Source of the DNA: CAZTZY01 sp964617765
GTDB taxonomy: Bacteria > Pseudomonadota > Gammaproteobacteria > Pseudomonadales > DT-91
Reading direction: 5' to 3'
DNA length: 25,531 bases
NCBI GenBank assembly: GCA_964617765.1
Contig: CAZTZY010000040.1
Span: forward strand, 1-25,531
Under the pieces are notes generated by a model. That model saw only the letters and a program-made list of their open reading frames with translations. It searched no databases and was not told where the DNA came from. This document shows, one piece after another, positions 7,668 to 16,082 of this stretch. The translations under genes were made by a program, and so were the position numbers. Each line of letters begins with the position of its first letter. Position 1 is the stretch's first letter.

Positions 7668-9236
7668 ATGAACGAAAGATCCAATTATCATTATCGGTTA
7701 TCAATCACCTACTTTATTTTTCGGATTATTCTTGCGATGGCTTTGGCTGCAATCAGTTTGGCTGATGCGGAATATCAGATTGCCGGTGATTACCAAACCA
7801 TAAATTTTATCATCACGGCAGGGGCGTATTTTTTAATTGCACTGATTGTGCTTTTTTTCACTGCTCTTTCAAACCGCGCTCCGAAAGATAAAACGCTTTT
7901 CTTCGCCATTCTCACCGATATTGTATTTTGTGTCGCATTGATGCACCTTGGCGGCGGATTTAGTACAGGGCTAGCTGTGTTATTGCTTTCGCCAATAGCA
8001 ATAGCCGGTATCTTTTTCTATGGTGCCATTGCATTTTCGGTAGCAGCCATCGGAACTATACTCATCTTGTTAGATGTACTTTATATATCTTCTATCGACA
8101 CCGAGCATATAAAATATCTGGTCCCGGCAGGATTGCTTGGATCACTCTTTTTTATCACTTCGATGATAACCCAGCAGATTGCAAAATATATCCGTAAAAC
8201 CGAAGAACTGGTTTATCAACGTATTGATGAAGTCACTGATCTCAACAAGCTGAACGAATTCATCGTACAAAGAATGCTCACTGGTATCATCGTAATCGAC
8301 GCTACGCAAAGGGTAAAAATAATTAATACCATTGCCAATGAGTTCCTGCATATTAAACTTAAATCTAACGATTATATTACAGGAAACATTAAACTCCATT
8401 TTGAAGAATGGCTTAAAACCCATAATAATTCCAACATCAGCTTTCAGGATGCACAGGGTCTTCCATCCATTAAAATCAGTTTTTCGATGGTTGAAACAAA
8501 AAATAATCTTGCTATCGCTTTTATCGAAGACCAAAGCTCCCTTACGCAACAAGCCCAACATTTAAAACTGGCCTCATTAGGGCGCTTAAGCGCAAGCATA
8601 GCCCATGAAATCAGGAATCCACTCAGCTCTATTAATCAATCAACTCAATTACTTCTCGAATCCCAAGATCTGGCTCAGGAAGATATGCGACTGCTTTCGA
8701 TTATTGAAAATAATGCAGCTCGTTTAAACAATATCGTGTCTAACGTTCTGGATATTTCAAGGAAAAATCCATCGATACCCAATGATATTGAAATTAAAAC
8801 ATTAACCGAAAAAATTAAACACCAGATTGAACAAACTCGCCATATATCAATAAATCTTGTCAACGACATCAGCGATGAATTCACCGTGTTATTTGATGAA
8901 AGCCAATTACAACAAGTGCTGTTGAACCTTATTGATAATGCAATAACTTATAGCTTCATGAATACACAGGAATATTGGGTTAAATTAAAAAGCTGGAAAA
9001 TTGACGATATTCCGCATATCGCTGTTTTTGATGCCGGCACTGGCATTCCACCCGAAAATGCAGACAAGATTTTTGAACCTTTTTTTACGACAAACCCGAA
9101 AGGTACTGGCCTGGGATTATATATTTCAAAAGATCTTTGCGAAATGAACCAGGCTCTATTAGATTACATTTATGGCGTTGACGGCGTGAATTTTTTCCAG
9201 ATCCGTTTTGTCCATGGTGAAAAACGAACATTCTAA
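7668..9236 (+). CDS. pilS: Sensor histidine kinase PilS
   Basis: Membrane kinase that controls PilR and through it pilA. 522 residues. About six hydrophobic segments occupy residues 10-175 (starting YFIFRIILAMALAA and including the glycine-rich HLGGGFSTGLAVLLLSPIAIAG), followed by a linker helix and PAS-like domain (about 205-285), a HisKA domain with the phospho-acceptor H313 in SIAHEIRNPLSS, and a HATPase with N box NLIDNAITYS, G1 DAGTGIP, F box FEPFFTT and G2 GTGLGLYIS. In Pseudomonas PilS senses PilA in the membrane and lowers pilA transcription when pilin is abundant; a similar role is likely here. The start is ATG 7668, with no strong ribosome binding site. pilR begins 17 nt downstream. 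Confidence 0.93.
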   Translation: MNERSNYHYRLSITYFIFRIILAMALAAISLADAEYQIAGDYQTINFIITAGAYFLIALIVLFFTALSNRAPKDKTLFFAILTDIVFCVALMHLGGGFSTGLAVLLLSPIAIAGIFFYGAIAFSVAAIGTILILLDVLYISSIDTEHIKYLVPAGLLGSLFFITSMITQQIAKYIRKTEELVYQRIDEVTDLNKLNEFIVQRMLTGIIVIDATQRVKIINTIANEFLHIKLKSNDYITGNIKLHFEEWLKTHNNSNISFQDAQGLPSIKISFSMVETKNNLAIAFIEDQSSLTQQAQHLKLASLGRLSASIAHEIRNPLSSINQSTQLLLESQDLAQEDMRLLSIIENNAARLNNIVSNVLDISRKNPSIPNDIEIKTLTEKIKHQIEQTRHISINLVNDISDEFTVLFDESQLQQVLLNLIDNAITYSFMNTQEYWVKLKSWKIDDIPHIAVFDAGTGIPPENADKIFEPFFTTNPKGTGLGLYISKDLCEMNQALLDYIYGVDGVNFFQIRFVHGEKRTF

Positions 9237-9253
9237 CAATAGCGGAATAATCT

Positions 9254-10618
9254 ATGTTAAGTAAAAACATCTTGGTGATTGATGATGAACCTGACATCAG
9301 GGAATTGCTCAGCATTACCCTCAACCGAATGGGGCTAACTTGTACCTGTGCAAAAAACACCAGGGAAGCGCTTGATTTACTCAATAAAAAAACATTTCAG
9401 CTATGCCTTACTGACATGAATCTTGGTGATGGTAATGGCATTCAGATTATTGAATATATACAGAAGCATTTACCTTTACTGCCAGTAGCCATGATCACAG
9501 CTTACGGCAATACCGAAACTGCAATACTTGCGATGAAAGCGGGTGCATTTGATTATATTGCCAAACCTATCGATTTAACAAAGCTGCGCACCCTGATTAC
9601 TTCCGCATTAAAAATTGATTCTAGCCATGAAATTACAGTGGCAAATCCCCCACTGCAATTATTAGGCTCCAGTGACAAACTGATCCAGTTACGCTCTACC
9701 ATATCCAAACTCGCCAATAGTCTGGCTCCCGTATTTATCAATGGCGAATCTGGCAGTGGCAAAGAAGTCGTGGCGCGCATGATCCATCAGCAAGGTCCAC
9801 GCGCATCCAAACCCTTTATTGCAGTTAACTGTGGCGCCATACCCTCTGAGCTCATGGAGAGCGAATTTTTTGGCCATGAAAAAGGCAGTTTTACCGGTGC
9901 CAGTGAAAAGAAAGAAGGCTTGTTTAAAGCCGCAGAAGCGGGAACTTTATTTCTGGATGAAGTAGCCGATTTACCCAAGGATATGCAGGTTAAATTGCTT
10001 CGTGCCATTCAGGAAAAATCGATTCGGCCCGTGGGCTCCAATCAGGAACTTGCTGTTGATGTGCGCATACTCAGTGCAACCCACAAAAACTTGTCGAACG
10101 AAGTAACTCATGGCAGTTTCCGCCAGGATCTTTTTTACCGCATTAATGTTATTGAACTGATTGTACCCAGCTTACGTGAAAGGCCTGAAGATATTACTGA
10201 ACTATGTGGTCATTTTCTTGAAAGACTCAGCGTACGCTATAATCATGCCAAACCGACTATAACCCAGCCCGCGTTAAAAAAATTAGCCGGCTATGCCTTC
10301 CCGGGAAATGTTCGCGAACTGGAAAATATACTGGAAAGGGCATTTACACTGTGTGAAGGCAATAATATTCAGCCTAACGATCTTGTTATAACCGAGCAAC
10401 GGACAAGCGGCATTCAAGATACCCTGGGACCAGAGAAAAGCATTGATATCACTCAGGCTATGGGGCAATTTGAACCTTTTATGGAGAATATTGAAAAACA
10501 GATTCTGGAATATGCTCTCGAACAAACACGCTGGAATAAAACTGCTGCAGCTGAATTGCTGGGCATTTCGTTTAGAACCATGCGCTACAAATTACAAAAA
10601 CTCAATATTGATTCATAA
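9254..10618 (+). CDS. pilR: Sigma-54-dependent response regulator PilR
   Basis: NtrC-type activator, 454 residues. Receiver domain 1-120 with acidic pocket D10/D11 and phospho-acceptor D54 (LTDMNLGDG), then Lys in AKPID. The AAA+ domain has Walker A GESGSGKE, the sigma-54 contact loop as GSFTGA (a common variant of GAFTGA), Walker B LFLDEVADLP and the arginine region SLRERPEDI. A C-terminal Fis-type helix-turn-helix contains NKTAAAELLGISFRTMRYKL. The protein should bind upstream of pilA and activate the sigma-54 promoter at 4471. ATG at 9254 follows GCGGAAT. It is an intact partner of pilS, and probably part of one transcript with it. Confidence 0.95.
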   Translation: MLSKNILVIDDEPDIRELLSITLNRMGLTCTCAKNTREALDLLNKKTFQLCLTDMNLGDGNGIQIIEYIQKHLPLLPVAMITAYGNTETAILAMKAGAFDYIAKPIDLTKLRTLITSALKIDSSHEITVANPPLQLLGSSDKLIQLRSTISKLANSLAPVFINGESGSGKEVVARMIHQQGPRASKPFIAVNCGAIPSELMESEFFGHEKGSFTGASEKKEGLFKAAEAGTLFLDEVADLPKDMQVKLLRAIQEKSIRPVGSNQELAVDVRILSATHKNLSNEVTHGSFRQDLFYRINVIELIVPSLRERPEDITELCGHFLERLSVRYNHAKPTITQPALKKLAGYAFPGNVRELENILERAFTLCEGNNIQPNDLVITEQRTSGIQDTLGPEKSIDITQAMGQFEPFMENIEKQILEYALEQTRWNKTAAAELLGISFRTMRYKLQKLNIDS

Positions 10619-10748
10619 TAACGTCTTAGATATCTACCTGCCAAGGGCAATTAAATCACCAAACCTTATAGAGATGCCCAATAGTTTATTTGCGCTATAC
10701 ATTTTATAAACGTAAACCTTTAGAATTATTTTTTAAAATCCGCTCTCA

Positions 10749-10762
10749 AGGTAAGGATACCT
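10749..10762 (+). promoter_or_regulatory. Small inverted repeat holding the fimT ribosome binding site
   Basis: AGGTA-AGGA-TACCT: a 5-bp stem that places the AGGA ribosome binding site in the loop, 8 nt before the fimT ATG at 10766. It is weak as a structure and might be chance, but could modestly reduce translation of a low-abundance minor pilin. Confidence 0.25.
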
Positions 10763-10765
10763 GCC

Positions 10766-11335
10766 ATGCGTTTCAACGAAGGATTTACACTGATTGAATT
10801 ATTAGCTGTTCTCGGGATACTTGGAATTATTACCTCTCTGGCATTTCCCTCATTTCATTTTTTACTTGAAAAAGAAAAAGCAACTTCATTCAGCCACAGT
10901 TTATATCACCACCTTAATTATGCCCGCACAGAAGCCATTACAAAAAATACACCAACGACAGTATGCGCCAGTCATAATTCCCAGGACTGCAGCAAAAACA
11001 AAGACTGGTCCAACCAGCATATTCTGATATTTACCGATTTTAACGGTAACGGAAAACGTGAGTCGGGGGATATTATTTTAAGAGAGTTTGATCCGGGTCT
11101 AACTAACAATTCTTTAGTATGGCGATCGTTCGGGAATAAAAATTATTTGCAGTGGCAACCTTCAGGTATGACTTATTATCAAAACGGCAATTTCACCTAT
11201 TGCCCGGAAAATAAAGATAGCCGAAATGCAAAAAAACTAATTCTCAATGCAGCAGGTAGAATTTATTTTGGTTTTGATAATAACCACGATGGCATACAGG
11301 AAGGTACTGATGGGAAAAATATTCTGTGCACTTGA
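10766..11335 (+). CDS. fimT: Minor pilin FimT (GspH/FimT family)
   Basis: Type IV pilin-like protein, 189 residues. Short leader MRFNEG with cleavage before Phe, Glu at mature position 5 (FTLIELLAVLGILGIITSLAFPSF), then a GspH/FimT globular domain: YARTEAITKN, CASHNSQDC, the family hallmark ILIFTDFNGNGKRE, and a C-terminal AAGRIYFGFDNNHDG ending ILCT. FimT helps pilus priming, and in Legionella it binds incoming DNA through a C-terminal GRxR motif. Here the equivalent site reads GRIY (164-167), so the second Arg is missing. The gene lies 147 bp after pilR and converges on ispH, with 19 bp between stops. The pilV/W/X/Y1/E minor pilin genes that accompany fimT in Pseudomonas are not in the window. 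Confidence 0.88.
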   Translation: MRFNEGFTLIELLAVLGILGIITSLAFPSFHFLLEKEKATSFSHSLYHHLNYARTEAITKNTPTTVCASHNSQDCSKNKDWSNQHILIFTDFNGNGKRESGDIILREFDPGLTNNSLVWRSFGNKNYLQWQPSGMTYYQNGNFTYCPENKDSRNAKKLILNAAGRIYFGFDNNHDGIQEGTDGKNILCT

Positions 11336-11354
11336 ATAACCGAGATATGTTTAA

Positions 11355-12347
11355 TTAAATAGGACGCAGTTCTTTCGGCAGTGAAAATGTTATATTTTCT
11401 TCAACACCTGTCAACTCGACAGGCACTGATGCGCCCAACGCCTGAATTTTAGCAATCACATTCTTCACTAATACTTCAGGCGCAGAAGCCCCCGCTGTTA
11501 CTCCCACGCTTTTCTTGCCCTGGAACCAATCTCTGGATATATCAGATTCATTATCGACCAGATAGGCATCAGCACCCATTCTCTGGGCAAGCTCTCTCAG
11601 ACGGTTGGAGTTCGAACTATTGGGCGAGCCAACAACAATAACAATGTCACATTGCTGCGCAAGATCTTTTACTGCATCCTGACGATTCTGGGTAGCGTAA
11701 CAAATATCATCTTTACGAGGCCCTTCAATCGCCGGGAATTTTTTACGTAAAGCCTCGATAACGCGCGCGGTATCATCCATCGATAATGTCGTTTGCGTCA
11801 CATACGCCAAAGCATTGGGATTTTTTACCTTTAATGTATCTACCTGCGATTCATCTTCCACCAGATAAATATCCCCACCGGTGGTTTTATCATATTGACC
11901 CATGGTTCCCTCAACTTCAGGATGCCCCTTGTGTCCAATCAAAATGCACTCCATACCTTCCTGGGAAAACTTGGTAACCTCCATATGCACTTTTGTCACT
12001 AACGGGCAGGTAGCATCGAACACCTTTAATCCACGATTTTCTGCTTCGTGCCTTACAGCCTGGGAAACACCATGAGCACTAAAGATAACAATAACGCCAT
12101 CAGGAATTTCATTGAGTTCATCGACAAAAATAGCTCCGCGCTGACGCAAGTCATCCACAACAAATTTGTTATGAACCACTTCATGGCGCACATAGATTGG
12201 CGCGCCAAAGACTTCAAGAGCACGATTAACAATGTCTATTGCCCTATCAACACCCGCACAAAATCCTCGAGGATTAGCTAATTTAATCTCCATCGAATGA
12301 TTGATACTGGCATCATTAGTGCTGGCTATGACATTATTATTCGACAT
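11355..12347 (-). CDS. ispH: 4-Hydroxy-3-methylbut-2-enyl diphosphate reductase IspH
   Basis: Last enzyme of the MEP isoprenoid pathway: reductive dehydroxylation of HMBPP to IPP and DMAPP with a [4Fe-4S] cluster. The three cluster cysteines are visible in NPRGFCAGVD, DATCPLVTKVH and DICYATQNRQ, and the catalytic Glu in HPEVEGTMGQ. Length is 330 residues from ATG 12347, or 312 from ATG 12293 (MEIKLANPRGF), the start position used in E. coli (316 residues). ATG 12347 overlaps the fkpB 3' end by 11 nt and has GAG 8 nt upstream, so it is given here, but the 18-residue extension looks low in complexity and the inner start is a serious alternative. Last gene of the lspA-fkpB-ispH string. No terminator is visible behind it. 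Confidence 0.95.
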   Translation of the reverse strand: MSNNNVIASTNDASINHSMEIKLANPRGFCAGVDRAIDIVNRALEVFGAPIYVRHEVVHNKFVVDDLRQRGAIFVDELNEIPDGVIVIFSAHGVSQAVRHEAENRGLKVFDATCPLVTKVHMEVTKFSQEGMECILIGHKGHPEVEGTMGQYDKTTGGDIYLVEDESQVDTLKVKNPNALAYVTQTTLSMDDTARVIEALRKKFPAIEGPRKDDICYATQNRQDAVKDLAQQCDIVIVVGSPNSSNSNRLRELAQRMGADAYLVDNESDISRDWFQGKKSVGVTAGASAPEVLVKNVIAKIQALGASVPVELTGVEENITFSLPKELRPI

Positions 12348-12759
12348 CGATAATCTCAACTGTGAATGTTATTTCGCGCCCGGCCAATGGATGATTGAAA
12401 TCAACTTCAACCTCATTCTCGCCAATTTTTTTGACCACACCGGGCAATTCAGTGCCTGCCGCATCCGCAAAAGACACAATCAAACCCTCGCTCAGCTCAA
12501 CACCCGAAGCAAATACCGAGCGCTTGAATGCTTGTATATTTTGTGGATTAACTGCACCAAATCCATCCTGCTGAGGTATTTGAAAACTTTGTTTTACACC
12601 CGCAGGCAAGCCCAGCAAATGTTTTTCAAATCCAGGCAACAATGACCCATCACCCATAGTGAATGTGGCGGGCTTATTGCCAAAAGTTGAATCAACAAGC
12701 TCCCCGTTTTCGAGTGCCAGCGAAAAATGCAAGGTAACTTTGCTATTTTCTTTTATCAT
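12337..12759 (-). CDS. fkpB: FKBP-type peptidyl-prolyl isomerase FkpB (SlpA)
   Basis: Small cytoplasmic prolyl isomerase/chaperone of the SlyD/FkpB family, 140 residues. It starts with the FKBP strand VTLHFSLALENGELVDSTFG, followed by PATFTMGDGSLLPGFEKHLLGL (FKBP active-site loop), an inserted IF domain (about 65-120), and FNHPLAGREITFTVEI at the end. It has no His-rich metal tail, which separates it from SlyD. The ATG overlaps the lspA stop by 4 nt (ATGA), and the gene overlaps ispH; the order lspA-fkpB-ispH is conserved in many gammaproteobacteria. Confidence 0.93.
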   Translation of the reverse strand: MIKENSKVTLHFSLALENGELVDSTFGNKPATFTMGDGSLLPGFEKHLLGLPAGVKQSFQIPQQDGFGAVNPQNIQAFKRSVFASGVELSEGLIVSFADAAGTELPGVVKKIGENEVEVDFNHPLAGREITFTVEIIDVE

Positions 12760-13250
12760 TGGTGATTCTCAGGATTAAAAAGCACATCCATGATCATCAG
12801 GAATGCTCCAAAAGTAATTGCCGAATCTGCAATATTGAATGCGGGAAAATAATGTGATTGCCAATGCACAGAAATGAAATCGATGACATAACCCAGATAT
12901 ACACGATCAATCAGATTACCTATTGCCCCTGCAATAATAAAGGCCAGGCTATAACGGGTTAGCCATGCCGATTTAGGTAGCTTCAATAACCAGAATATAA
13001 AACAGGCACTGGCAATGATGGATATTGCCGTAAATAACCAGCGTTGCCATCCACCCTGATCGCTGAGAAAACTGAAAGCAGCGCCTTTATTGTGTAATAA
13101 AGTCCAATCCAGAAGTGGCATAACATTAACAGGCTGCGAATAAATCAACTCCAAGGTAGCAACGTATTTGCTTAATTGGTCGAGCCCTATTACAACGCCA
13201 ATGAGCACACACAAAACCAATAAAGATGGCTGTTTAAAATGGCTTAACAT
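12756..13250 (-). CDS. lspA: Lipoprotein signal peptidase LspA
   Basis: Inner-membrane aspartic protease (signal peptidase II) that cuts the signal peptide from diacylglyceryl-modified prolipoproteins. 164 residues with four membrane segments. The catalytic aspartates sit in GNLIDRVYLGYVIDF and FNIADSAITFG; the family motif LDQLSKY and LLHNKGAAFSFLS are also present. The start ATG 13250 lies 10 nt after the ileS stop (TAG at 13261-13263); AGG overlapping that stop can act as ribosome binding site. It overlaps fkpB by 4 nt. Confidence 0.96.
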   Translation of the reverse strand: MLSHFKQPSLLVLCVLIGVVIGLDQLSKYVATLELIYSQPVNVMPLLDWTLLHNKGAAFSFLSDQGGWQRWLFTAISIIASACFIFWLLKLPKSAWLTRYSLAFIIAGAIGNLIDRVYLGYVIDFISVHWQSHYFPAFNIADSAITFGAFLMIMDVLFNPENHQ

Positions 13251-13260
13251 TCATGGATAC

Positions 13261-16068
13261 CTAGGCAAATTGCCTTTTTTCGCCTGAACCGGCAACGTTA
13301 GTGACGCAACGACCACATAATTCAGGATGTTCAACGTGTTGCCCAACATCTTCTCGATGATGCCAACAACGAACACATTTAATATGTTCTGATGATTTAA
13401 CAGCTACTGATAAACCTTCTACATCGGTCTCGATCGCATCTTTTGCTTGATGTAATGATTCTACTGTTGCATACGATGTAATTAACACAAAACGCAATTC
13501 ATCCTGCAGACTGCTGAGAATATCCATTAAATGATCATCACAATACAGGGTAACTTCTGAACTCAAGGAAGAACCTACTTTACCGGTGTTTCGCAATTGC
13601 TCGATAGCCTTATTAACCCCATTTTTTACAGCTATCACTTGTTTCCAGTATTCATTATCCATCTTCTGGTTATCGCCATTCGGCTGCAATCCTTCATACC
13701 ACAACTCAAGGAAAACCGACTCGTTGCGCTTGCCTGGCATTACCTGCCATATTTCTTCAGCGGTATAACTCAAAATAGGGGCAATCCACCGCACAAAAGC
13801 TTCAGTAATATGATATAACGCCGTTTGTGCACTACGACGACCCACACTGTTGGTTGGCATGGTGTATTGGCGATCCTTGATAACATCAAGGTAAAAACCA
13901 CCCAGTTCAATAACACAAAAATTGTGAATCTTTTGATAAATCAAATGAAATTGATATTCGCTGTAGGCTTGCTTGATTTCATTTTGCAAATCTGCGGCAA
14001 CGCCAATTATCCAGCGATCGAGTGCCAATAATTGTTCATCAGGCAATAAGTCGGTAGCAGGATCAAATCCACTCATATTGGATAACATGAATCGCGCAGT
14101 ATTCCGGATGCGTCGATAGGAATCACCCATTCGACTAAAAATCTGGTCAGAAACAGTCATCTCATTACGATAGTCGGTGGATGCAACCCACAAGCGTAAA
14201 ATATCGGCGCCCAGTTCGTTCATTACTTTTTGTGGTGGTATAACATTGCCCACCGATTTGGACATTTTGCGTCCGTGCTCATCAACGGTAAAGCCATGGG
14301 TTAACACTTGCACATAAGGCGCTTTATCGTTCATGGCTACTGAAGTTAACAATGACGACTGGAACCAGCCACGATGCTGATCAGAACCTTCCAGATACAA
14401 ATCTGCAGGCCACTGTAATTCCGGTCGTTTCAATACCGCAGAATGCGTTACTCCTGAATCGAACCACACATCCAGGGTGTCAGTGACTTTGTCATAATAA
14501 ACGGCATCTATACCCAAAATATCTTCTGCAGACAAATCAAACCAGGCATCAATACCTGACTTTTCAATCAGCAGCGCCACCTTTTCAATCAGCTCTGCCG
14601 TAGCTGGATGCAGTTCAGCGGTCTGTTTATGCACAAACAGGGTAATGGGCACGCCCCAGGTACGCTGACGTGATATACACCAGTCGGGACGTTCATTCAT
14701 CATCGATTCTATGCGCGCCCTGCCCCAGGACGGCAACCATTCAACCTTGTCCACTTCAGCCAATGTGGTTTCTAACAAGCCGTTTTGATGCATACTCACA
14801 AACCATTGTGGTGTTGCACGAAAAATAATCGGCGTTTTATGGCGCCAGCAATGAGGATAACTGTGATTGATATCTTCATGTTTAACCAGCTTACCTCTCT
14901 CCTGCAGCAACTCAACAATCACTGCATTGGCTTTCATGACATGCTGACCTGCAAACAGCGGTGTATCATCCAGATAAACCCCGTTAGCGCCTACAGGATT
15001 ATAAATATCCAGACCATAAACACGACCTACATTAAAATCGTCTACGCCATGACCCGGAGCTGTATGAACAGCACCTGTACCTGCATCAGTGGTCACATGC
15101 TCACCCAGGATAACCGGCACCTGACGATCGTAAAATGGATGTTGCAATGCGTGATGTTCTAACATCTTGCCTTTAACCGTCGCCTTAACGACATAATCAG
15201 CTTTGTTATAACGAACCAGACATTTTTCATATAATGCCTGTGCCAACACCAGATATTCATCAGCGCCTTCCAGCAACACATAATCGAGATCAGGATTAAT
15301 ACTGACAGCCAGGCTAGCTGGCAATGTCCATGGAGTGGTAGTCCAGATAACTATCGAGGCTATTTTCGCTGGCAATAAATCCACAGAAAATGCTTGTGTC
15401 AATTTTTTCTGGTCAATAAAACTGTAGCGCACGTCTATCGCTGGCGATTTTTTATCCTGGTATTCTACTTCAGCTTCTGCCAATGCAGAGCCGCAATCCA
15501 TACACCAATGCACTGGCTTAAAACCTTTTTGCAAATGGCCTTTTTCTATAATCTTGCCTAACGACCTGACAATATCAGCCTCAAACTCGAAATCCATTGT
15601 CTGGTAAGGATTTTCCCAATCACCCAAAACACCCAGACGTTTAAAATCCTGCTTTTGCCCATTGATTTGTGATTGGGCGTATTCACGACATTTTTGCCGA
15701 AAGGTTTTGGCATCAACCTTGACACCCGGTTTACCTACCTTTTTTTCGACATTCAGCTCTATGGGTAACCCATGACAATCCCAACCCGGCACATAAGGCG
15801 CATCAAAGCCTTCAAGGGTTTTCGACTTGACAATAATATCCTTGAGAATCTTGTTCACCGAATGACCGATATGGATATCGCCATTGGCATACGGTGGTCC
15901 ATCATGCAGTATGAACTTTTTACGACCGGCACTGGCCTCGCGAATTTTTCTATAGAGGCCAATTTCCTCCCAACGTTTTAATGTTTGTGGTTCACGCTGG
16001 GAAAGACTTGCCTTCATCGGGAAATCGGTGACGGGCAAATTTAATGTGTGTTTGTAATCCACGGTCAT
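13261..16068 (-). CDS. ileS: Isoleucyl-tRNA synthetase IleS
   Basis: Class I aminoacyl-tRNA synthetase charging tRNA-Ile, with post-transfer editing of valine. 935 residues, close to E. coli (938). HIGH at 66-69 in PYANGDIHIGHSVNK; editing domain with WTTTPWTLPASLA and HTAPGHGVDDF; signature DVWFDSGVTHS; KMSKS at 601-605; anticodon-binding domain after about 650; C-terminal zinc finger with C898, C901, C918 and C921. The start ATG 16068 lies 14 nt after the ribF stop, with GGAAAC upstream. This is the bacterial type with a C-terminal zinc site, the mupirocin-sensitive class by family. Nothing unusual. Confidence 0.98.
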   Translation of the reverse strand: MTVDYKHTLNLPVTDFPMKASLSQREPQTLKRWEEIGLYRKIREASAGRKKFILHDGPPYANGDIHIGHSVNKILKDIIVKSKTLEGFDAPYVPGWDCHGLPIELNVEKKVGKPGVKVDAKTFRQKCREYAQSQINGQKQDFKRLGVLGDWENPYQTMDFEFEADIVRSLGKIIEKGHLQKGFKPVHWCMDCGSALAEAEVEYQDKKSPAIDVRYSFIDQKKLTQAFSVDLLPAKIASIVIWTTTPWTLPASLAVSINPDLDYVLLEGADEYLVLAQALYEKCLVRYNKADYVVKATVKGKMLEHHALQHPFYDRQVPVILGEHVTTDAGTGAVHTAPGHGVDDFNVGRVYGLDIYNPVGANGVYLDDTPLFAGQHVMKANAVIVELLQERGKLVKHEDINHSYPHCWRHKTPIIFRATPQWFVSMHQNGLLETTLAEVDKVEWLPSWGRARIESMMNERPDWCISRQRTWGVPITLFVHKQTAELHPATAELIEKVALLIEKSGIDAWFDLSAEDILGIDAVYYDKVTDTLDVWFDSGVTHSAVLKRPELQWPADLYLEGSDQHRGWFQSSLLTSVAMNDKAPYVQVLTHGFTVDEHGRKMSKSVGNVIPPQKVMNELGADILRLWVASTDYRNEMTVSDQIFSRMGDSYRRIRNTARFMLSNMSGFDPATDLLPDEQLLALDRWIIGVAADLQNEIKQAYSEYQFHLIYQKIHNFCVIELGGFYLDVIKDRQYTMPTNSVGRRSAQTALYHITEAFVRWIAPILSYTAEEIWQVMPGKRNESVFLELWYEGLQPNGDNQKMDNEYWKQVIAVKNGVNKAIEQLRNTGKVGSSLSSEVTLYCDDHLMDILSSLQDELRFVLITSYATVESLHQAKDAIETDVEGLSVAVKSSEHIKCVRCWHHREDVGQHVEHPELCGRCVTNVAGSGEKRQFA

Positions 16069-16082
16069 GTTGTTTCCAGTTT

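Noticed and set aside
8142..8561. 139-codon open frame antisense to pilS
   Set aside because: It lies fully within the intact pilS gene on the other strand and its translation resembles no known protein.
14785..15162. 125-codon open frame antisense to ileS
   Set aside because: It is a shadow of a strongly conserved gene, with no domain signature or start signal.
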